16,274 bases of DNA from Gammaproteobacteria bacterium (GCA_003972855.1 QOAS01000099.1:1-16274); one strand, 5' to 3'. Counted from the stretch's first letter, positions 7,462 to 15,392 are shown. Notes: generated by a model from the letters alone, not told the origin. Program-made: numbers and translations.

Positions 7462-8832
7462 TCATATAGTTCTGGAAAACCTTCTTTCCTTTCTCCGTTT
7501 GGTGTATATGTCAAAAACCATACAAATGTTCCTAATTAAAAGCCTACCGAGGGGGGTAACCTTAATTCCATCGCTTGAGAGGATAAGCAGTCCATCCTCC
7601 TCCATAGGTTTGAGTTCTTCAAGTTCACTTTCAAAGTAGGTATCAAAATCTATACCGAATTTGGTTTCAATTTGTCCTTTATCCAGACGGAAGTTGCAAA
7701 TTAGTTCGGTTATAACCTCCCTGCGAATTAGGTCGTCGCGGTTTAATTCTATCCCTCTAAAGGTGGGTAAAACTCCCTCGTCCAAAGCGAAATAGTAGGG
7801 ACGAATGGTCTTGTAGTTTTGTCCGTAATACCTTTCAAGCATAGAAATGGAAGTCATTCCTATCCCTATTAGGTCTACCCCTTTTTTAGTGGTGTAACCT
7901 TGAAAGTTTCTCCAGAGTTTGCCCTCCTTTTGGGCTAAAACCAATTCGTCGGTGGGTTTGGCAAAGTGGTCCATCCCTATGTAGACATATCCCGCGGAGG
8001 TAAATTCCTCTATCGCTATCTTTAACATTTCCAATTTTTGGCGGGGCTGGGGAAGGGTTTTGGGGTCTATCCTCCTTTGGAGGGGTTTGAGCCAAGGCAC
8101 ATAGGCGAAGTTGTAAACCGCAACCCTATCGGGGTTTAATGCAATGGTTTTCCTAACGGTGTCCCTAAAACTTTCGGGCGTTTGATGGGGAAGTCCATAA
8201 ATTAGGTCAATGTTTACGGAGCTAAACCCTAACTCACGGATTTGGGAAATAACCCTCTCCATTAAAGTGAAAGGTTGAATTCGGTTTACCGCCTTTTGGA
8301 CTGCGGGATTAAAGTCTTGAACTCCCGCGGATATGCGGTTAAATCCCAAATCCCTATAAAGTTTGAGGTATTCAAAATCCACACTGCGGGGGTCTATTTC
8401 AACCGAAATTTCCGCATTGGGGGAAATATTAAAGTTTTCCCTTATAAGGTCAAAAAGCCACTTCGTTTGTTCCTTCGTAAGGTAGTTGGGCGTTCCACCA
8501 CCCCAGTGGAGTTGAACCACCTCTCGGGAGAAATCCAAATACCGCTTTAGGAGGTTAATTTCTTTCTCCAACCTCTCAAGGTAGGGAACTTCCCTTCCCC
8601 TTATGCGGTTTATAACGACGTTGCACCCGCAAAACCAACAGGCGTTCTCGCAAAAGGGAATATGAAAGTAAAGCGAAAGGGGATTGGCTTTTCCGTTGCT
8701 CTCCAAAAGGTGTTTTATAAAGTAATCCCTACCGAATTTGGGGTCAAATTCCGTTGCGGGAGGATAGGAAGTGTAACGGGGTCCCGGCTTGTCGTATTTT
8801 TTTATAAGTTCCTCGGAAAAAATTACATCCAT
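7462..8832 (-). CDS. hemN: Oxygen-independent coproporphyrinogen III oxidase (HemN)
   Basis: HemN is a radical-SAM enzyme that turns coproporphyrinogen III into protoporphyrinogen IX without oxygen, a step of haem synthesis in anaerobes. The 456-residue protein has the HemN form of the cluster motif, CENACWFCGC (Cys61, 65, 68, 70, i.e. Cx3Cx2CxC), the N-terminal PGPRYTSYPPATEF, the GGGTPNYL motif, GVQDFNPAVQKAVNR, and the C-terminal PLGRLLIRNICMVFD region. The CxC cysteine and the tail separate true HemN from HemW, which lacks coproporphyrinogen oxidase activity. Length equals the E. coli enzyme. It lies between the broken barrel gene (34 bp upstream) and the OsmC-like gene (26 bp downstream). 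Its start region has two mutually exclusive hairpins and no Shine-Dalgarno. Confidence 0.96.
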   Translation of the reverse strand: MDVIFSEELIKKYDKPGPRYTSYPPATEFDPKFGRDYFIKHLLESNGKANPLSLYFHIPFCENACWFCGCNVVINRIRGREVPYLERLEKEINLLKRYLDFSREVVQLHWGGGTPNYLTKEQTKWLFDLIRENFNISPNAEISVEIDPRSVDFEYLKLYRDLGFNRISAGVQDFNPAVQKAVNRIQPFTLMERVISQIRELGFSSVNIDLIYGLPHQTPESFRDTVRKTIALNPDRVAVYNFAYVPWLKPLQRRIDPKTLPQPRQKLEMLKIAIEEFTSAGYVYIGMDHFAKPTDELVLAQKEGKLWRNFQGYTTKKGVDLIGIGMTSISMLERYYGQNYKTIRPYYFALDEGVLPTFRGIELNRDDLIRREVITELICNFRLDKGQIETKFGIDFDTYFESELEELKPMEEDGLLILSSDGIKVTPLGRLLIRNICMVFDIYTKRRKERRFSRTI

Positions 8833-8861
8833 TTGGGGGAAAATATTAGCCCCAAAGGGGG
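8832..8861 (-). promoter_or_regulatory. Overlapping alternative hairpins before hemN
   Basis: On the minus strand, just after the barrel-gene stop, CCCC (8857-8860) can pair with GGGG (8850-8853) across TTT. The same block, TTTGGGG (8850-8856), can instead pair with CCCCAAA (8832-8838), whose last A is the first base of the hemN ATG. The first form leaves the start open and could act as a short terminator (followed by CTAATATTTT); the second closes it. The arrangement resembles an attenuator, but each stem is short. Confidence 0.35.
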
Positions 8862-8866
8862 AAAGG

Positions 8867-9555
8867 TTAAAAGGAGAAATTTAAGGAAAATACACCGAAA
8901 CCACCTTTTATACGGGTATTGGCGGAAACATCGCTCACGTTATCCACCCTGTATTTTTGGTAGCGATAGCCCGCATCAAGGGAAACGCCAAAGGTTTTTG
9001 TAAATTTGTAGCCAACTCCTATCGCACCCACAAGGTCGTAAAAGTAATTGTTTCCTCCCGCGGTAACCCCTTTACCTTCAACGTAAGCCTTTAGAAACTT
9101 GAATTGTGAACCCAATTTTGCGTAGAAATAAGGTAAAGGAATTACCGCAGATTTGGAATCGCTATTGCCGGTTGTTAAACTCGTTACCCTACCTTTAAAG
9201 TCAATAATTTTTGCACCCAAACCCCAAGAGGCGGTTAAAAATCTCTTCCTTAGGGGGGTATAGTAAAAGGTCAAGTCCCACTGGTTGAACCTAAACTTTG
9301 TATAAACCGTATCGGTTGCATTGACGGTTATAGCTCCAAAGGTAAAAGTTTTACTTGCAGTTCCCACTCCCGAACTTTTTACATCCAAATAGGAAATCCT
9401 TATATCGGGTAAAGGTAGAATTCCCAACTTCGCCTTATGGCGTATATCTATAAATGCGGTTCCCCTTACTGAAGTCCACCGCCGAACTCTATCTGTAATG
9501 CAAAAGAGGTGCTACAAAGGATTAAAGGGAGAAAAACCTTTGTCAACTTATTCAT
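8867..9555 (-). pseudogene. Frameshifted outer-membrane beta-barrel protein (TIGR04219-like)
   Basis: The 5' part starts at ATG 9555 with a signal peptide, MNKLTKVFLPLILCSTSFA, followed by LQIEFGGGLQ and a TAA at 9466-9468. The body of the barrel continues in another frame (open to 8867): VRGTAFIDIRHKAKLGILPL, then SKTFTFGAITVNATDTVYTK, alternating beta strands, GYRYQKYRVDNVSD and a C-terminal phenylalanine (NFSF), the usual barrel-insertion signal. It resembles the outer membrane protein family TIGR04219. Compared with that family, roughly 20-30 residues between the first strand and the RGTAFIDI strand seem missing, so a small deletion plus frameshift is the likely cause. A start at TTG 9427 would make a 186-residue barrel without signal peptide, which could not be exported. 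It is 25 bp downstream of cooS on the same strand. A sequencing error is possible but would not explain the missing segment. Confidence 0.7.
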
Positions 9556-9580
9556 AGGGTTGAATTATAAGGAAGGAAAC

Positions 9581-11503
9581 TTAAACGGAAAGACCGAGTT
9601 TTTCCCTCTTGGAGAGGATATGTCTTTCTATACCGTTGGCAACCTCCACGGGGTCGTCACCCACCGCTATTTTTCCACCGGTTAATTTCTCAACTTCCTC
9701 GGTAAGGAGTTTTACAACTTTATCCGAACCGCCAACGGGAGGAGTGGGCGATACATGGGTGTAGAATCCCATAGCCACTGCGGAGAAACCGTCCACTATG
9801 GCTTTTTGTTCCATATATTCGGGAGCGGTGACGGCGGCGGGAAGGTCGGCGGTATCTACACCGATATAGTTGGCAAGGGCTACGGTGGTCATTATTACCC
9901 TACCCGTATCGGTGCAAGTTCCAAAGGACAACACGGGAGGTATACCCAATTGGTGACAAAGTTCTCTTAGTTTGGGACCTGCCAATTCCGCGGCTTCGGG
10001 TTTTTCTAAACCCGCAACCTGCATTCCCGCGTTACCGCAACCGCCACCTACAATGAGAATATCCCTTTTGATTAATTCCTTTGCCAAACTTACGGTGAGT
10101 TTATCGTGAGGTCCATTACCCAAAGAGGTGCAGTTAATTAAGGCAACTATACCTTTAATGTATCCGTCCTTTATAGCCTGCACTATGGGTTCCAAAGAAC
10201 CTCCTACAGCCTTTACCAGTGCCTCCGCGGAAAATCCCGCCAATACCTTTTGTTTGAATTTGGAAACATCCGCGGGTTTTATTTCCCCTCTTTTTATTTT
10301 TTCTTTCCTTATTTTGAAGTTTTCAATAGCCCTTTCAACGATTTTTTCAACCACTTCTCTTTCCTTTCCGGGTTTCCAGATAATTTTTTCCGAACCGGGA
10401 ACACCTATTATGTCGCTAACCGCAATAAGTTTAAATTGGTATTTATCCGCATACTCTTTTAGGTTTGCCAAGGAACAGTTCATATCCATAACGAAGGCGT
10501 CCACCGCTCCGGTGGATAGGAAGTATTCAAGGGCTATCCAGTTGTGGGTCAGTCCGGCAAATCCGTCGGGATTTACCCTTTGCAAGAGTTCCTGCCCGGT
10601 CTCTATGGAACCTACAACTCTAATACCTTTTGCACCGACCGCTTTAGCCTTTTCCTGAACCTTGGGGTCTCTGATATATTCAAGTAACGCAAAGGCTACA
10701 AAAGGTTCGTGACCGTTGGGAAGTATGTTTATGTAATCGGGGTCAAGCACTCCGAAATCAACATAGCCTTCGTGGGGAGTGGGAGTTCCGTATAAAGCGT
10801 CTTGAATGTATTCCAATATAGCGGTGCTTTCAAAGGCGGAAGCCACACCATTTCTGAGCGCCGCCAAAGCCAAGGAAATGTAGTCTCCGTCAATGTTGGT
10901 CATAGAACGGGCGGTGTTATCAACCAATTCCATCAAAGCACCTTTGGGGAATATACCCAACTCTCTGAAAATTTTCTTACGGGTTTCGGGTGCCATTCTC
11001 TCAACGAGGGTGGATTCGGTGGGTTCCGCCAAGTAGTAGAGATACTTTTCTCCTACCTCTATAGCCAATTTATCGGTAGGCTGATTGGGGTCCACGTCCA
11101 TTATTTCCGCAAGCAGTTTCAGTTTGCTTTCGTCTTTTATTTCAAAGGGGGTTTCACCTTTTCCAGTTTTTATTAAGGTAAGAGCCGCTTCGCGGGCGTG
11201 ATAGGTGTAAGCCGCCAATCCCATATTGGCTTTAATGAGGAGGTTACGCATTACGATACCGTGGGCGTCAATGCCGCAAACACCGCGGGGAGTTTTCGGG
11301 GTTATTCTACAAGGTCCCATAGAACAGAGTTGGCACGAAACACCCTGCTTACAATAGGAGCATCTAACTTTTTCCATAGCCTCAAAGCGGTCCGCAACAT
11401 TGGAAAGCCCATCTTTGTGAACTTTCTCATACATATAGTTAACGCTTTCGTGAATTGAAATGTTTTTGACTATATCTTCCTTTTTAAAAATTCCAAAAAC
11501 CAT
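9581..11503 (-). CDS. CooS-family carbon monoxide dehydrogenase homologue, divergent type-V-like, altered active site
   Basis: A 640-residue homologue of the catalytic subunit of anaerobic Ni-CO dehydrogenase. Electron-transfer cysteines are intact: Cys48 and Cys51 (CSYC, a two-residue spacing like the D-cluster of Desulfovibrio vulgaris CODH) and B-cluster Cys57, 60, 65, 76. For the active-site cluster, His265 (NGHEP), Cys343 (DMNCS), Cys458 (INCTS), Cys489 (GGGCGNAG), Cys530 (FGTCTDTGR) and Lys567 (EQKA) align with the known ligands and lysine. The ligand equivalent to Cys295 of Carboxydothermus CODH-II is replaced: CCTGNE becomes IETGQE, i.e. Glu301. The proton-relay histidines read Y-x2-H-x2-E. 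These traits match CODH-V-type proteins, so CO oxidation is doubtful. There is no cooC, cooF or acs gene beside it. It starts at ATG 11503 with a strong AGGAGG site. Family certain, reaction unknown. Confidence 0.93.
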   Translation of the reverse strand: MVFGIFKKEDIVKNISIHESVNYMYEKVHKDGLSNVADRFEAMEKVRCSYCKQGVSCQLCSMGPCRITPKTPRGVCGIDAHGIVMRNLLIKANMGLAAYTYHAREAALTLIKTGKGETPFEIKDESKLKLLAEIMDVDPNQPTDKLAIEVGEKYLYYLAEPTESTLVERMAPETRKKIFRELGIFPKGALMELVDNTARSMTNIDGDYISLALAALRNGVASAFESTAILEYIQDALYGTPTPHEGYVDFGVLDPDYINILPNGHEPFVAFALLEYIRDPKVQEKAKAVGAKGIRVVGSIETGQELLQRVNPDGFAGLTHNWIALEYFLSTGAVDAFVMDMNCSLANLKEYADKYQFKLIAVSDIIGVPGSEKIIWKPGKEREVVEKIVERAIENFKIRKEKIKRGEIKPADVSKFKQKVLAGFSAEALVKAVGGSLEPIVQAIKDGYIKGIVALINCTSLGNGPHDKLTVSLAKELIKRDILIVGGGCGNAGMQVAGLEKPEAAELAGPKLRELCHQLGIPPVLSFGTCTDTGRVIMTTVALANYIGVDTADLPAAVTAPEYMEQKAIVDGFSAVAMGFYTHVSPTPPVGGSDKVVKLLTEEVEKLTGGKIAVGDDPVEVANGIERHILSKREKLGLSV

Positions 11504-11531
11504 TTTTCCAACCTCCTAAGGTTTTGGAAAA
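11504..11531 (-). promoter_or_regulatory. Hairpin holding the cooS ribosome binding site
   Basis: Directly before the cooS ATG the minus strand reads TTTTCC, AA bulge, AACC, loop TTAGGA, GGTT, GGAAAA. The outer six and inner four pairs are perfect. The AGGAGG Shine-Dalgarno lies half in the loop and half in the stem, and the stem ends next to the start codon. Such a layout could let temperature or a binding factor set translation, but a chance fold is possible. Confidence 0.4.
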
Positions 11532-11549
11532 TAGGGTGTCCTTCCTTTT

Positions 11550-11571
11550 GAAAAAAATCCTTAAAACGGAT
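11550..11571 (-). terminator. Weak candidate terminator between the helicase gene and cooS
   Basis: The minus strand reads ATCC, a seven-base loop, GGAT, then a run of seven T. The T-run is good but the stem is only four pairs, so this is a weak intrinsic terminator at best. It would separate helicase transcription from cooS. Confidence 0.3.
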
Positions 11572-11611
11572 AAACTCAAAACTGGACAATTATTTGAGCC
11601 GAATCAATTAA

Positions 11612-14600
11612 TTAAAGGAAGAACTCTAACATATTCACCTCGGAGGAAAAAATCAAGTTTCCACTCCTTAGGAAATCACCATTTATCTCATCAAAAAGGT
11701 GTTTGTCCAAATCGGTTATCCCAAAGGGTCTTTCGTAGTTATAACCTTTTTGAGGATGGAAGTTTCCAATCTCACCTAAAAAGAGCTTTAATAACATCCT
11801 CAAATAGGAAGGTATATCCAAATTTGTAACCTCATTTGGGTCCATATCTTCATAATTCCAACACAAAATGGGAAAGAGTAAAACCCTATACACCTCCACG
11901 GGTTTTAAATCGGTATGCCTCATTTTTCCCCTTTTGAGATAATCCTTCAAAGGTTTTAGTCCCAAAGACAGTTTAGGTTCGCCTTTTTCTATCTCCTCCA
12001 AGAGTTTCAATATTAATCTTTTCTTCTCAACGCTTAGGTTTAGTTCAAACTCGGTCCTTACAACCGAAGTCGCAAAAATAAGGTTGTGTCCCTTTACGGT
12101 TAAGAATTCAAAATTCCTTTCTTCGGGGACATTTAATTTAAGGAAATCCTTTACAGTTTTTGCCTTTTCTACATTCTCCAAAAGTTTCAAAATAGCCTCT
12201 AAACCACCAAAAGGTAGATTAATTCTGGCTCTTTGCAAAGCGTTGTCCAATTCTCTATCCAAAATGGTAGCTTTCTCCCCTATTTTCCCTTTTGCGGTTC
12301 TTTGAATTTGCTTAAGGACCCTTTTAGTAGAACTTATCCTCCTCTCAAGTTCCTTTAATGGGTGAAAAGTTTTCTCCCTCTGAACCCCTACGGGGACAAC
12401 CTTTAAAACCCTTTCCCCTTCGGGGGTTGGAATCAGAGTTCCACCACAGGTAATCGTAAAGAGGGAAGCCCTCAAAAGGGTTGCCAGTTCAAAACTCCTA
12501 GCCTTTTTGTGGAGGGGAACCTTCTCGTTGTCCCTTTCAAGGGGGAAAATAAAGAATATCCTCCGTTTGCCGTCTTCCAAGTGCTTTTCCCCTATGCGGT
12601 CGCGCCCCCTAAAGAGGGCTTGAACCAATTCGGTTAGATTATTTTCAACCGAAAAGTCGGGAATAACCGCTATGTATGTATCTATAAGGGGAAAGGTAAG
12701 TCCCCGCGAAGCGGAAGAAGTTGTCAAAATTAGCCTAATCTTTTTGTGGTCTACATTCCCTTTCCTTTCACTCAAAGAGTGGATAACCAAAATCTCGTCT
12801 TCCTCCAATAGTTTCTCCTTTTCGGTTACAAACTCCTTTAGTTTTTCCAGCTGTTTTTTATCCTGCCAAAAGAGGAAAATCTGTTCATTTCCCTTTTGGA
12901 GGAGATTTTTTATAAGTGTTGCCAAGGTAGGAACGAGCTTCTTATTCCTATCCTCAAAGGGATGGAAGTCGTAGATAATTTCCAACTCTCCCGCGGGAAA
13001 TCCAACCGCGTCTATGGCGGTAAAGGTTACTCCCCCTTTAACGGAAACCTCCGATATCTGAATTCCACCCAAATTTTCCACTTTGGGTTGGGTATCTATG
13101 TAAACGACCGGTCTCTCGTCGGTATCCTCCGCAAAGGTTTTAAAGACCTCAACCCCCTTTAGGGAAGCGTCTAAAAGTGCAAAATACAACCGTAGGTTTA
13201 ACCGCTTTTGGGCAACCTCTTGGAGTTTTTTAAACCACTCTTCCTTTACAAATTGTCTGAAAAGAAACCTACCGGTTTCCGAGCCTGTTATCTCGTCCAT
13301 TACGAAGACGATGTCCCTAATACCGTTTGAGATAAACCGTTTCTTTAAAACTTTTAGAACCTCCCCGCCGAAGGCGGGGTTTCGGTATTTGTCCAAAAAG
13401 AAATTTCTTATGTGGTCAAAGGTGCTTCCCCCGTCCTTGCGCTTTACGACCGCTTGGGTGGCAAAGGCTACGAGTATCTCCTTACCTTTTAAAGGTTTAT
13501 TTTTATCCTCCAAAAGGTAGGCTACCATCTTTAACAACCTGTTTAGGACTCCCTTTTCACCCAACCTCCTGTCGGAGCTGGTTGTATAGGTGACCTCCCT
13601 AACGGTGGAAAGTTCCTCATTTTCCTCCAAATGGTCTTTCAATCTTTTGAGTCTAACCTTTCCGAGCTTGGGGATATTTATCTCATCGGGGAGGGAAAAG
13701 TTTTTGTCCTTTGAGAGGTAAAAGACCGTATCGGGATGCTCCGATTGGGTGTAGAAGGCTACCATGTTTTCGTTTTTGTCGCACCACTTTTCAATAAGTT
13801 CGGTGTTTAAAAAAGTTCTCGGAGATGTGTAGAGAATTAGGCTATTTTTCCCAAAGAGTTCAAAAATAGTTGTGGTTTTCCCTATACCGGGAACCCCCAA
13901 GTTTGCAATCCAACGGGAGTTTTTTAAAACCTCTCGGAAAACCCCTTTGTGTTTCTTCCTCTTTTCCAAATTCAAACGGTATTCCTTATCTATCTTCCAA
14001 ACCTCTTTGAAGACTATATGCTCCCCGCCGTTGGTCTTTATGGGTTGGAATTCTACCTTTATCCCCTCTACGGGTGAATTTAAGCCCATAAAAAACTTTT
14101 GGAGTTTCTCGGTGTATTCCTCCATAAAGCGGTCTCTATTCCAACCGTTTCCAATTGTAGAGGAATAAATTTCCTTTGCTTTCCCCAAAAGGTTTAAAAC
14201 CTCTCTCAATCCTACCTTTGGAGAAAAACTTATTTGCGCAACCTTGTGGAGCGTTATGCCGAATATCCTAAGCACTATAGGGGTCTTTTCGTCAATTATT
14301 CCCTTTTGGAGGAGAAGTTTTAAATATTCCCCCGCGTAGGAGCTTGCCTGAACGAGTTTTGCGACCTCCCTATTCTTCCACTCCAAAAGTTTGAAAAATT
14401 CCTTTAACCTTTCGGGGTTTTTTGTCTTTAAATCCAACAACTTGTTTAGGAGTTCTTTAAAATTTCCCCCACCCTTTAGGTTTATAGGTTTGAAAAGATA
14501 GCCTTGGGCTACCCCTTTAAGGTCGGTGTTGTAAATCCTCGTTAAACCGCTCTGGTATAGGTCGGGAGAGTTTAAACTGTCGTATCCCCCAAAAAGGTCG

Positions 14601-15100
14601 CTTGCGCCGTATAAACTCAAATCCGCAACCGTTATATAGTGCAATTTCCCTTTTGTGGTAAAGTGCAAGACTAAATCCACATGTAGGAGGGAACCTTTTT
14701 CATCTTTAACAAATTCCTCTGAAAGGTTACCGAATTTTTCCCCAAACCTTTGTAGGAAAAAATCCTTATCGTCCTCTATCGGTATAGGTTTCCCATAATA
14801 GAAAAAGACCGTCGGGTTGCCGTTTTTTAAAGTTTCCAAGTCCTCCAAAAGTTTCTTTCCAAAGGTATACCCTTGGGTGAAGTAGGTAAACAAAACCCGC
14901 GAAAGGGATTGTTTAAAAAGCTCCGTAACCCTTGAAGCGGAGAAGATGTTTAACGCATAACCTATAAGGGGATAATTTTCAAGTTCCTTTAACCAATAGG
15001 GGTAGAAATTTAGGTTTTCTTTTAAAACCTTTAAAAGTCCAACATTGAAAAGGGACTCGTAGAGGTAGCCGAGTTTTCTTTCTTGTCCATCGTTGGACAT
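11612..15100 (-). CDS. Large SF2-type helicase-like ATPase, 1162 residues, unknown role
   Basis: I recognise the helicase core but not the family. Motifs in order: Walker A GVPGIGKTTT (402-411); motif Ia-like LILYTSPRTFLNTEL (421-435); Walker B/motif II IVFVMDEITGSE (597-608); a motif III-like LLDASL (642-647); motif IV-like IFLFWQDKKQLEKL (741-754); motif V TTSSASRGLTFP (793-804); motif VI QALFRGRDR (827-835). The gap of about 190 residues between motifs I and II is longer than usual. Residues 1-395 and 870-1162 match nothing I know. A segment at 139-165 (HVDLVLHF then YITVADLSLYG) has strand spacing like a PD-(D/E)xK nuclease core but lacks its lysine. No HD nuclease, zinc or methylase motif was found, so it is not an obvious Cas3 or restriction subunit. 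ATG 15100 has no Shine-Dalgarno. It lies 28 bp after the broken toxin gene, perhaps co-transcribed. Confidence 0.8.
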   Translation of the reverse strand: MSNDGQERKLGYLYESLFNVGLLKVLKENLNFYPYWLKELENYPLIGYALNIFSASRVTELFKQSLSRVLFTYFTQGYTFGKKLLEDLETLKNGNPTVFFYYGKPIPIEDDKDFFLQRFGEKFGNLSEEFVKDEKGSLLHVDLVLHFTTKGKLHYITVADLSLYGASDLFGGYDSLNSPDLYQSGLTRIYNTDLKGVAQGYLFKPINLKGGGNFKELLNKLLDLKTKNPERLKEFFKLLEWKNREVAKLVQASSYAGEYLKLLLQKGIIDEKTPIVLRIFGITLHKVAQISFSPKVGLREVLNLLGKAKEIYSSTIGNGWNRDRFMEEYTEKLQKFFMGLNSPVEGIKVEFQPIKTNGGEHIVFKEVWKIDKEYRLNLEKRKKHKGVFREVLKNSRWIANLGVPGIGKTTTIFELFGKNSLILYTSPRTFLNTELIEKWCDKNENMVAFYTQSEHPDTVFYLSKDKNFSLPDEINIPKLGKVRLKRLKDHLEENEELSTVREVTYTTSSDRRLGEKGVLNRLLKMVAYLLEDKNKPLKGKEILVAFATQAVVKRKDGGSTFDHIRNFFLDKYRNPAFGGEVLKVLKKRFISNGIRDIVFVMDEITGSETGRFLFRQFVKEEWFKKLQEVAQKRLNLRLYFALLDASLKGVEVFKTFAEDTDERPVVYIDTQPKVENLGGIQISEVSVKGGVTFTAIDAVGFPAGELEIIYDFHPFEDRNKKLVPTLATLIKNLLQKGNEQIFLFWQDKKQLEKLKEFVTEKEKLLEEDEILVIHSLSERKGNVDHKKIRLILTTSSASRGLTFPLIDTYIAVIPDFSVENNLTELVQALFRGRDRIGEKHLEDGKRRIFFIFPLERDNEKVPLHKKARSFELATLLRASLFTITCGGTLIPTPEGERVLKVVPVGVQREKTFHPLKELERRISSTKRVLKQIQRTAKGKIGEKATILDRELDNALQRARINLPFGGLEAILKLLENVEKAKTVKDFLKLNVPEERNFEFLTVKGHNLIFATSVVRTEFELNLSVEKKRLILKLLEEIEKGEPKLSLGLKPLKDYLKRGKMRHTDLKPVEVYRVLLFPILCWNYEDMDPNEVTNLDIPSYLRMLLKLFLGEIGNFHPQKGYNYERPFGITDLDKHLFDEINGDFLRSGNLIFSSEVNMLEFFL

Positions 15101-15128
15101 TGCTATAGATACAAATTTAACTTTTCTT

Positions 15129-15392
15129 TTAATAAATGTCTCTACGATGACCTATCCTAATAACGAGAATGACTAATTTATCGTTATCCCTTTTGTAGAT
15201 AACCCTATAATTTCCAACCCTTAAACGGTATAAACCCTTATATTTTCCCTTTAAGGGTTTTATGTTGTTTTTTTACGCCTCGGGGTTTTGTGCCAAAAGT
15301 TCCAATTTTTCCTTTATAATCCGTTGAACAGCCTTATCAAGTTTTTTAAATTCCTCTACCGCCTCTTTTAAAAATAGAAGTTTGTAGGTCAT
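15129..15392 (-). pseudogene. RelE/ParE-family toxin interrupted by one nonsense codon
   Basis: Starting at ATG 15392, which overlaps the antitoxin stop (ATGA), the frame reads MTYKLLFLKEAVEEFKKLDK and on to AQNPEA, then TAA at 15273-15275. The same frame resumes at once with KNNIKPLKGKYKGLYRLRVG, NYRVIYKRD and ends IRIGHRRDIY at 15131. The joined 87 residues are a standard RelE-type toxin. The residues expected for mRNA cleavage (basic residues around KGKYKGLYR, HRR and the C-terminal Tyr87) all lie after the stop. One base (TTA to TAA) explains the break, so the toxin is probably dead while its antitoxin is whole. The stop adjoins a run of seven A, so a base-call error is also possible. Confidence 0.75.

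Noticed and set aside
10128..10658. A 176-codon open frame opposite cooS, and similar long frames opposite murC, hemN and the helicase.
   Set aside because: They are shadows of the real genes on the other strand, with improbable residue composition and no family features.
9581..11503. Calling the CooS homologue a working CO dehydrogenase of the Wood-Ljungdahl pathway.
   Set aside because: The Cys295 ligand and most relay histidines are replaced, and no acs, cooC or cooF gene is present in the window.
11612..15100. Cas3 or a type I/III restriction helicase subunit.
   Set aside because: No HD motif, no cas or hsd genes, no CRISPR repeats and no methylase were seen; only generic helicase motifs match.
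15266..15275. A AAA AAC, a classic -1 frameshift heptamer, just after the toxin stop codon.
   Set aside because: The toxin frame is the same on both sides of the stop, so a frameshift would not restore it.
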